Origin: Actinomycetes bacterium
GTDB lineage: Bacteria > Actinomycetota > Acidimicrobiia > Acidimicrobiales > RAAP-2
DNA length: 12,148 nucleotides
NCBI GenBank assembly: GCA_021850345.1
Contig: JAJZMN010000087.1
Coordinates: 1 to 12,148, forward strand
Reading direction: 5' to 3'
Made by a program: the position numbers and the translations under genes. Shown piece by piece: positions 6,647-12,148 of the stretch (position 1 is its first letter; every line of letters begins with the position of its first letter). Under the pieces are notes generated by a model. The model was not told the DNA's origin. It saw only the letters and a program-made list of their open reading frames with translations, and made no database searches.

Positions 6647-9370
6647 ATGGATCCAGGTCACAGCCCGGCGCGCGGTGCGGCCACCCCGAGATTCGACCGC
6701 CGCAGGAGCCTCGGGGTGCTGGGCCGCCTCGTCATCTTGGTGCTCGTGCCCCTCGCCGCGCTCTCCCTCGTGTCGACGTACCTCGCTCTCGGCCTTGCCC
6801 GCGACGCCTCGAGCGCTCGTGCGATCAGCCAGTATGCCGAGCAGGTGGCGACCAGGCTCTCGGCCGAAGAAGACGTCGTCGTCGAGCACAGCATGGCGAT
6901 GGCGAGCTACGACACCGAGCTGAGTGGGTTCTCGGTCACGCAAGCCGCCGGCGTGCTCGGCATCAACATCGACGATCTTTTGCACGCGGCCTGGGCGAAG
7001 ACGAACCGAGCGGTCGCACGCGTCTCGCCAGCGTTGCGCTCCCGAGTCGCCCGCGAGCTCGTGTCGATGCGCGTGGCGGTCCGCAGCGGTGGTCTGTCAG
7101 GCCGTGCCTACACCAATGGCTATGTCAGGATCGAGTCGGCGCTCGGCAACGCTGCGGCATCGGCACTCCGCTCACTGCGGGCAGCCACGCTCTCGGCGCC
7201 GAGCAAGTCCGCGTCGCCCTTGCTCGCCCTCCAGTCATGTGACGAGCTCGTCCAAGCGAGCGCCGACGAGGTGCGGGACGAATCGAAAGTGTGGTTCACA
7301 CCCGGGGCCGACATCCATCGCGCTGCCCTTCGGCTCGCTGGCGACATGGCCCTGCTCCACTCGGCCGGCGCGCACCTGGCGCAGGCCGGGATCCCCGCCG
7401 CGGCAGCCGCCTGGCGCGCATATGCGACGTCACCTCGCATGGGAGGCTTCAATCAGCTCCTGACCGACGGTGCGCTCGGGATGCCGATGCCGTTCCACGC
7501 CGGCCACATCGACGCGGCACCCGGGACCATCCCGTTCACCACCCTGATCGCCGGCTTCCACGCGATCCCCGACCATGCTCGGCTGATCACCGCGGCGGTC
7601 GACGTCACCACGAGCAGCGCCCGTCGGCGGATGGCGGTCGTCGCGGACCACAGTAGCGTCCAGTACGAGCTGTGGCTGATCGCGCTCGCAACGGCCGGCC
7701 TGATCTTCCTGAGCGGTGCCGTCCTGCTGGCGCTGTCCATCTCGCATCCACTCCGCCGGCTCGAAGACGCGGCCTTGTCGGTCGTTGCCGGCGAGCTCGG
7801 GGGGGGTTCGCTGCCCACCACCGGGCCAAAGGAGATGACGACGGTCGCGGCAGCGTTCAACTCGCTGATGGCCAATCTCAGACTGCTCGAGGCAAAGGCC
7901 CAGGCTCTCGCCTCCTGCGACTTCGACAACGAGGTGCTCTCCGCCCCTCTTCCTGGACTTCTCGGCGCCTCGTTGCAGGACTCGGTCCACCTGCTCGCAG
8001 GATCGATCCACGACCGCGACCAGCTCCAGCAGCGCCTCGCCCACGAGGCGACGCACGACGCGCTCACCAACCTGTTGAACCGGGCAGCCGCCATCAGCCA
8101 GCTCCAGCTGACGCTCGACCGGGCGGCCAGGCACGTCGACACGACCGCGGTCTTCTACATCGACCTCGACAACTTCAAGCAGATCAACGACGTTCACGGC
8201 CACCAGGCGGGCGACCTCGTCCTGCGCGAGGTGGGAGCACGACTGCTCGCTGCGTCGCGCCGAGGGGAGATCGTCGCCCGGCTCGGCGGCGACGAGTTCC
8301 TCGTGGCGGCAGAACGGGTCGAGTCAGCGGAAGAGGCACAGGCGATCGGCGATCGGCTGCTCGCATCCCTGACGGCGCCGTGCACCTGGAACGGTGTGAA
8401 GCTGAGCAGCGGCGCGTCCGTCGGGCACGCCCTTTGCCGTGGTGACGAGGCGACCGCAGCCGAGCTCCTCTCGCGTGCCGACCTCGCCCTCTACGAGGCA
8501 AAACGGGCCGGCGGCGGCCGGATCGGGGTCTACGACAAAGGTCTCCAGGAGCGTCTCGCACTGCGTGACGAGATCGAGCGCCAGCTGCGCGCCGATCTCG
8601 ACGAGGGCGGCGGAGGCCTCGTCCTCTACTACCAGCCGGTCGTCGACACCCACATGCACATGATCGAAGTGGAGGCGCTGCTGCGCTGGAACCGGCCAGG
8701 TGTCGGCCTCGTCGGCCCCGACCAGTTCATCCCGATCGCCGAGCGAACGGACCTCATCATCGCGATCGACAACTGGGTGCTCGACTCGGCCGTGCGCCAG
8801 CTCCAGGCCTGGTCCACCGATCGATCGCTCGCCGACGTCGGCGTCGCCGTGAACGTGTCTGGCCGCCACGTCGTCGACCAGTCGCTGCCGGGCTACGTCG
8901 CGGAGCTGATTTCCGGGAGCGGCGTCGACCCCCGGCGCCTCACGATCGAGGTGACCGAGACGGTACTTCTCGACGACCTTGCCCTCGCCGCCGACCAGCT
9001 CGGCCAGCTCCAACAGCTCGGCGTGCACGTGGCGATCGACGACTTTGGCACCGGGTACACGTCGCTCGCCCATCTCCAGCACCTCCCCGTCGACGCGCTG
9101 AAGATCGACCGCAGCTTCGTGGCCGCCCTGGGGACCGCGTCCGATACGTCGCTCATCCGGATGATCATCGAGCTCGCCCGGCACCTCGGCCTGCTCACGG
9201 TCTCCGAGGGCGTCGAGACCACCGAGCAGATGAACCTATTGGCCGAGCTCGGGACCGATCGAGTGCAGGGCTTCCTCTTCGCCCGCCCCATGCCGCCCGA
9301 CGCGCTCACCGAGTGGGCGACGCACCAGGGCGCCGTCCCCGACGGCGTCGCGATCGACGCGCGGCGCTGA
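6647..9370 (+). CDS. Membrane-anchored GGDEF-EAL c-di-GMP turnover protein
   Basis: The 907-residue product has a transmembrane helix at about 28-48, a roughly 290-residue extracytoplasmic sensor region with no family I recognise, a second helix (about 342-364), a HAMP-like segment (365-420), a GGDEF domain (about 465-625) and an EAL domain (about 640-895). The cyclase motif is canonical (RLGGDEF, GGDEF at 547-551), with DLDNFKQINDVHGH upstream. The inhibitory I-site position reads RRGE instead of RxxD. The phosphodiesterase set looks complete: EALLRW (Glu676), VNVSG, IEVTET, DDFGTGYTSL (Asp798, Asp799), KIDRSF (Lys819), EGVET (Glu854, Glu857) and QGFLFARP (Gln874). On sequence both activities, synthesis from GTP and hydrolysis of c-di-GMP, could be active, presumably switched by the outside sensor. 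ATG 6647 is supported by GAGGGG 6 nt upstream and by a sigma-28-like promoter. Confidence 0.95.
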   Translation: MDPGHSPARGAATPRFDRRRSLGVLGRLVILVLVPLAALSLVSTYLALGLARDASSARAISQYAEQVATRLSAEEDVVVEHSMAMASYDTELSGFSVTQAAGVLGINIDDLLHAAWAKTNRAVARVSPALRSRVARELVSMRVAVRSGGLSGRAYTNGYVRIESALGNAAASALRSLRAATLSAPSKSASPLLALQSCDELVQASADEVRDESKVWFTPGADIHRAALRLAGDMALLHSAGAHLAQAGIPAAAAAWRAYATSPRMGGFNQLLTDGALGMPMPFHAGHIDAAPGTIPFTTLIAGFHAIPDHARLITAAVDVTTSSARRRMAVVADHSSVQYELWLIALATAGLIFLSGAVLLALSISHPLRRLEDAALSVVAGELGGGSLPTTGPKEMTTVAAAFNSLMANLRLLEAKAQALASCDFDNEVLSAPLPGLLGASLQDSVHLLAGSIHDRDQLQQRLAHEATHDALTNLLNRAAAISQLQLTLDRAARHVDTTAVFYIDLDNFKQINDVHGHQAGDLVLREVGARLLAASRRGEIVARLGGDEFLVAAERVESAEEAQAIGDRLLASLTAPCTWNGVKLSSGASVGHALCRGDEATAAELLSRADLALYEAKRAGGGRIGVYDKGLQERLALRDEIERQLRADLDEGGGGLVLYYQPVVDTHMHMIEVEALLRWNRPGVGLVGPDQFIPIAERTDLIIAIDNWVLDSAVRQLQAWSTDRSLADVGVAVNVSGRHVVDQSLPGYVAELISGSGVDPRRLTIEVTETVLLDDLALAADQLGQLQQLGVHVAIDDFGTGYTSLAHLQHLPVDALKIDRSFVAALGTASDTSLIRMIIELARHLGLLTVSEGVETTEQMNLLAELGTDRVQGFLFARPMPPDALTEWATHQGAVPDGVAIDARR

Positions 9371-9627
9371 GCGGCCGCGACGGCGGGTGCCGCGCGCGCG
9401 GACCCGGCCGCAGAGCTCGGCCGCCGACAGCGCCCATGGCGATGCCCGCGTCGGCCACGTGCCCTGCCACCCCGCATCCGGTGCCCGAGGAGGAGACCGA
9501 AACCGTTTGCAGTCGGACAAGGCCGTTTCCGCCGATGCCAGAACCAATCCTGGAAACACGAGAGGAACCCCGAGGAGGGGTGCAGCGTGAGTGATCACTC
9601 TCGCTCACTTGGCTGCAACGGAGGGCA
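9371..9627. other. Convergent intergenic spacer with an orphan ribosome-binding site
   Basis: This 257-bp gap lies between the ends of the GGDEF-EAL gene (plus) and the lactonase gene (minus). CGGCCG (9405-9410) and CGGCCG (9418-9423) could pair across a 7-nt loop but have no U-tract, so termination is only possible. GCCGATG (9531-9537) resembles a sigma-28 -10 element without a matching -35. GAGGAGGGG (9572-9580) followed after 6 nt by GTG (9587) is a textbook translation start. Its frame closes after 22 codons (TAG 9653-9655) with no recognisable product. Longer open frames in this stretch show no family features and look like GC-rich chance frames. Confidence 0.5.
9587..9608. repeat. Short inverted repeat near the convergent gene ends
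   Basis: GAGTGATCACTC (9589-9600) is a perfect 12-bp palindrome. It lies inside a wider imperfect inverted repeat that begins GTGAG (9587-9591) and ends CTCAC (9604-9608). It sits 20-40 bp beyond the lactonase stop codon and overlaps the orphan GTG at 9587. It could be a regulator-binding site, a bidirectional transcription end or a chance palindrome; the sequence does not decide. Confidence 0.5.
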
Positions 9628-10602
9628 TCAGTACGGCTCGACGTGCTCGAAGTAGCGGCGGGGATTGACGACCAGCATGGTGGTGATCTGCTCCTCGGTG
9701 ACGCCTTGCTCGCGCAGCGCCGGCAGCACGTCGCGCGAGATGTGCTCGTAGTGCCAGTTGGGCACTACTTGGGCCAGCAGGCCGGGCGGGAGCCAGTCGA
9801 TGTAGCACGAGGCGTCCTGGGAGAGAACCATCTGCGCCGTGTACCCCTCGGCACACAGTCGGGCCACCGTGCCGACCCGCTGTTCGAAGGAAAGCACCGC
9901 GTCGATGCCGAAGCGGTCCATGCCCAGGTACGAGCCGGCGTCGGCGATGGCCCGCAGGTAGTCGAGGTCGGTGGAGTCGCCGCTGTGGCCGATGACGACA
10001 CGGCTGAGGTCGACGCCTTCCTCGGCCAGCACCCGCTGGGCCTGCAGGCCTCCCTGGTTGTGGACGTCAGTGTGGACGGTGATGGGGACCCCGGTGCGCA
10101 GGTGTGCTTTGGCCACAGCCCGCATGATCCGCTCCACGCCTGGGGTCATGCCCGGAGCGTCGATGGCACACTTCAGGAAGGCAGCCTTCACGGTGGTGCC
10201 TGCGATCCCCTCGGTGATGTCGGAGACGAAGAGCTCCACCATCGGCTCCTCGCCGCCGAGGAGCGTACCGGGGCCGACGAAGTGGAAGGGGAACGGCACG
10301 TCATTGTACGTGTACATGCCGGTCGCGGCCACGATGTTGATGTCGACCTGCTCGTTGACCCGCTGGATGCGGGGGATGTAGCGGCCCAGGCCGACGACGG
10401 TAGGGTCGACGATGGTGTCGACGCCGAGGGCTTTGAGGCGCCGAAGCTTGTCGACGGCGTCGGAAACGCGCTCCTCCTCGTCCCAGCCCGCCGGGTAATT
10501 GGCGAGCATGTCGGGGGTGAGCACGAAGACGTGCTCGTGCATGAGCGTCGTGCCGAGCACGGCACTTTCGACCGGCCCGCGCACCGTTGCCACCTCTGCC
10601 AT
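9628..10602 (-). CDS. Phosphotriesterase-like lactonase (PLL/PPH family metal hydrolase)
   Basis: The 324-residue product is full length for the amidohydrolase-fold phosphotriesterase-like lactonases and resembles mycobacterial PPH (Rv0230c type) along its whole length. The binuclear metal site is readable: His22 and His24 in MHEHV, the carboxylated Lys144 in FLKCAID, His177 in TVHT, His206 in IGHSGD and Asp263. Tyr97 (GMYTYND) and Arg230 (MDRFGID) match lactone-pocket residues. These enzymes hydrolyse lactones, including acyl-homoserine or oxo-lactones, with weak organophosphate activity. The exact substrate is inferred. One oddity is that the usual SHD at the metal-binding Asp reads SQD (Gln262). 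AGGGGG lies 8 nt before the ATG. The protein should be cytoplasmic, as no signal peptide is visible. Upstream on the same strand lies malic enzyme debris and then the Ehr operon. Confidence 0.92.
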   Translation of the reverse strand: MAEVATVRGPVESAVLGTTLMHEHVFVLTPDMLANYPAGWDEEERVSDAVDKLRRLKALGVDTIVDPTVVGLGRYIPRIQRVNEQVDINIVAATGMYTYNDVPFPFHFVGPGTLLGGEEPMVELFVSDITEGIAGTTVKAAFLKCAIDAPGMTPGVERIMRAVAKAHLRTGVPITVHTDVHNQGGLQAQRVLAEEGVDLSRVVIGHSGDSTDLDYLRAIADAGSYLGMDRFGIDAVLSFEQRVGTVARLCAEGYTAQMVLSQDASCYIDWLPPGLLAQVVPNWHYEHISRDVLPALREQGVTEEQITTMLVVNPRRYFEHVEPY

Positions 10603-10693
10603 GTGAGCGTCCCCCTACCCGGCACCCGGAGGCAGTCCCCGGATCGGCCCAGCCTCGCACGTCGGCTCCGACAGTGGGCGATCGGTCGGCGGG

Positions 10694-10947
10694 GTCTACC
10701 GCGCCGACGTGCTGGAAAAGGGCTGCCGTTCCCTCCATGACGGGCAGCACGGCAGTTGCACCGAGGTTGCCCAAGTCGAGGATGGTCGACCCGTCGGTGA
10801 CGACGGCGACGCGAGCTGGGTTCGGCCGCTCACTGCCCGGACCCCTTCGACCTCCTCGATGGCGCGATGGAGCGTAGCCGCGTGAGCCTCTCCGACGGCG
10901 TTGCACGTCACGTCTACGACCAACCTCGGTGGGCCGATGCCGTTCAC
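10694..10947 (-). pseudogene. Remnant of an ACT-domain NAD(P)-dependent malic enzyme
   Basis: Two pieces of one family lie in adjoining minus-strand frames. In the first (10947 to about 10831) the residues PPRLVVDVTCNAVGEAHA, then an AIEEVEGVRAVSG ending, match the second half of the N-terminal ACT domain of bacterial malic enzymes. In the next frame (about 10828 to 10694) ARVAVVTDGSTILDLGNLG and TAVLPVMEGTAALFQHVGAVD match the malic-domain core. The first half of ACT, the roughly 60-70 residues normally linking the pieces, and the whole C-terminal NAD-binding part are missing. The catalytic lysine of the VMEGK-A motif is threonine here. The first frame could start at GTG 10947-10945, overlapping the Ehr stop, and closes at TAG 10698-10696 after 83 codons, but the shifted tail is nonsense. 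No working enzyme is possible. Confidence 0.78.
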
Positions 10948-12148
10948 AAGTCGTTGCCGGCGTAGGAGAGGTTGAAGCTCTTGTTGGCGAGCGGGAAGTC
11001 CGGGACGATCGTGTCGGCGAGGGCCACCGACAGTGCCGGCCAGGTGAGGAAGGAGGGGTCGACGACCTTGCAGCGCTGCACGCGCCCGGCACCGTCGATC
11101 TCGACTCGATGAACGATCGTGCCCCGCCAACCCTCCGCGATCCCGATCCCCGAGCCCCCTCGTCGCACCGGTGCAGCGGCACAGGTGTCGAGCGAACGTA
11201 CGCTCTCCGCCAGGTCGGTGACGAGGCGCAGCGACACGACGATCTCACGGGCACGGACCAAGAAGCGGGCCATCACGTCGCCGCCCTCCTCGACCACGGG
11301 CGTCAGGTCGGCGCCGAGGTCGACGAAGGGGTGCGCCACCCGGGCGTCGATGGCGATCCCTGACGCCTTCGCCACCACCCCGAGCACCCCGATCGCCGCT
11401 GCATCTGCCTGGGACAGTCTCGCCGTCCCCTTGAAGCGGTCCATGACCACGGTGTTGGAGGTGGCGAGACCCACGAGGTCCTCCACGCGCTCTCCGATCT
11501 CGTCGAGCTCAGCTTGGGTGGGAAGCCGCAGCAGCGCGGCCGCTCCGGGGTGGATGGCGCCGCGCAGCAGGCGATGCCCGGTCACCTCGGCGGCCACGCG
11601 AAGCAGCCGCTCGCGGAGCGTGAGGGCACGGGACTGGGCGATGCCGAAACCGACGTCGTTGCACAGGGCACCGAGGTCGCAGACGTGGTTGGTGATCCGC
11701 TCCAGCTCGATGACGAGCGCTCGCAGCCGTCCGGCGGCCTCGGGGATCTCGATGCCCAGGGCGTCTTCGACGGCAAGGCAGTAGGCAAGCGTGTGGGCGG
11801 CGGCGGTGTCGCCCGAGATCCGCTCGGCGAGGACCACGCCGTCGGTGACCGCTCGACCCTCGAAGAGCTTCTCGATGCCGCGATGGACGAACCACAGCCG
11901 GGCCTTCATCTTGAGGATGGTCTCGCCAACCACCGAGAAGCGGAAGTGACCCGGCTCGATGAGCCCGGCGTGGACGGGGCCAACGGGTATCTCGTAGACG
12001 CCGGGTCCCTCCACGGCGACGAAGGGGAACGGCTCGGCGTCTACGCGCATCGGTGGCAGCGGGCCGGCATCGTGGCGCATCGGGTGCCACGCCCTCGGCC
12101 AGTGCTGGTGGAGCACGAGGGGGCGGAGGAAGGGATGGCCAGTCGGCG
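10944..12148 (-). CDS. NuoCD/HycE-like large subunit of an Ehr-type (hydrogenase-related) complex, 5' end missing
   Basis: The frame is open to the window edge; about 400 C-terminal residues are visible. The first (PTGHPFLRPL, then a WPRAWHPMR stretch) is the typical end of a NuoC-like domain, so the gene probably encodes a fused NuoC-NuoD protein like HycE/HyfG. A GTG at 12116 is therefore unlikely to be the real start. The D-like part has VGPVHAGLIEPGHFRF, VHRGIEKLFEGR, ELERITNHVCDLG and an IVPDFPLANKSFNLSYAGNDL-type ending (quoted loosely). Group 4 [NiFe] hydrogenases bind nickel through a CGxC near the RGIEK loop and a DPCxxC near the end. Here these positions read ERISGDTAAAH and SFNLSYAG, with no cysteine pair. 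That is the hallmark of energy-converting hydrogenase-related (Ehr) complexes, membrane ion-translocating assemblies without a NiFe site. The electron donor and acceptor are unknown. Confidence 0.85.
   Translation of the reverse strand, partial: PTGHPFLRPLVLHQHWPRAWHPMRHDAGPLPPMRVDAEPFPFVAVEGPGVYEIPVGPVHAGLIEPGHFRFSVVGETILKMKARLWFVHRGIEKLFEGRAVTDGVVLAERISGDTAAAHTLAYCLAVEDALGIEIPEAAGRLRALVIELERITNHVCDLGALCNDVGFGIAQSRALTLRERLLRVAAEVTGHRLLRGAIHPGAAALLRLPTQAELDEIGERVEDLVGLATSNTVVMDRFKGTARLSQADAAAIGVLGVVAKASGIAIDARVAHPFVDLGADLTPVVEEGGDVMARFLVRAREIVVSLRLVTDLAESVRSLDTCAAAPVRRGGSGIGIAEGWRGTIVHRVEIDGAGRVQRCKVVDPSFLTWPALSVALADTIVPDFPLANKSFNLSYAGNDL

Noticed and set aside
6568..7242. 224-codon plus-strand frame starting before the GGDEF-EAL gene
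   Set aside because: Most of it lies out of frame inside the GGDEF-EAL gene, and it has no recognisable domain or good start signal.
9405..9423. Possible intrinsic terminator after the GGDEF-EAL gene
   Set aside because: The stem is only 6 bp, each arm is self-complementary, and no U-tract follows, so it was not called as a terminator.
9313..9594. 93-codon plus-strand frame crossing the end of the GGDEF-EAL gene
   Set aside because: It is Arg/Pro-rich with no motif; the start lies within the EAL gene in another frame with no convincing ribosome-binding site.
9643..10740. 365-codon plus-strand frame opposite the lactonase gene
   Set aside because: It is antisense to a gene with intact metal ligands; the Val/Asp/Gly/His-rich translation is a shadow.
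10301..11254. 317-codon minus-strand frame joining the malic enzyme piece to antiphase reading of the lactonase and Ehr genes
   Set aside because: Only the stretch at about 10694-10828 has homology. The flanks are out-of-frame readings of real genes, so the frame is not a gene.

Overview
The window is GC-rich, gene-dense bacterial DNA with many GTG starts, TANNNT-like promoters and actinobacterial-type proteins: a mycobacterial-type DapC, a DUF6186-like small protein, and a phosphotriesterase close to the Rv0230c type. It most likely comes from an actinomycetote. An Acidimicrobiia-like lineage would fit, but that is inference. A sigma-28/WhiG-like promoter in front of a c-di-GMP gene hints at motility or developmental control.

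Left part (1-2380): a minus-strand pair, a DapC/KAT-type aminotransferase followed after 31 bp by a PhzF-family isomerase cut by the window edge. It is divergent from a plus-strand EEP-fold phosphodiesterase. The two start codons are only 22 bp apart and share one near-symmetrical promoter-like core that could give leaderless transcripts both ways.

Middle (2460-6539): two small membrane protein genes joined by a 17-bp tandem triplication. The triplication forms a chain of ATGA-coupled 6-codon micro-ORFs. The second small gene overlaps tail to tail with a minus-strand MFS transporter. After a 255-bp divergent spacer comes a large AT3-SGNH (OatA-like) membrane O-acyltransferase.

Right-centre (6600-9627): a 907-aa membrane-anchored GGDEF-EAL protein with all recognisable cyclase and phosphodiesterase signature residues, preceded by a sigma-28-like promoter. 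It is followed by a convergent spacer holding a strong ribosome-binding site and a GTG with no real gene behind them.

Right end (9628-12148, minus strand): the 3' part of a NuoCD/HycE-like large subunit in which both nickel-binding cysteine motifs are replaced (Ehr-type, 'hydrogenase-related'). Directly after its stop codon lies a decayed fragment of an ACT-domain malic enzyme, truncated at both ends, shifted in frame and missing its catalytic lysine. Then comes an intact phosphotriesterase-like lactonase gene. The malic enzyme debris marks a rearrangement scar between the Ehr operon and the lactonase gene. No RNA genes, insertion sequences or CRISPR arrays were recognised.
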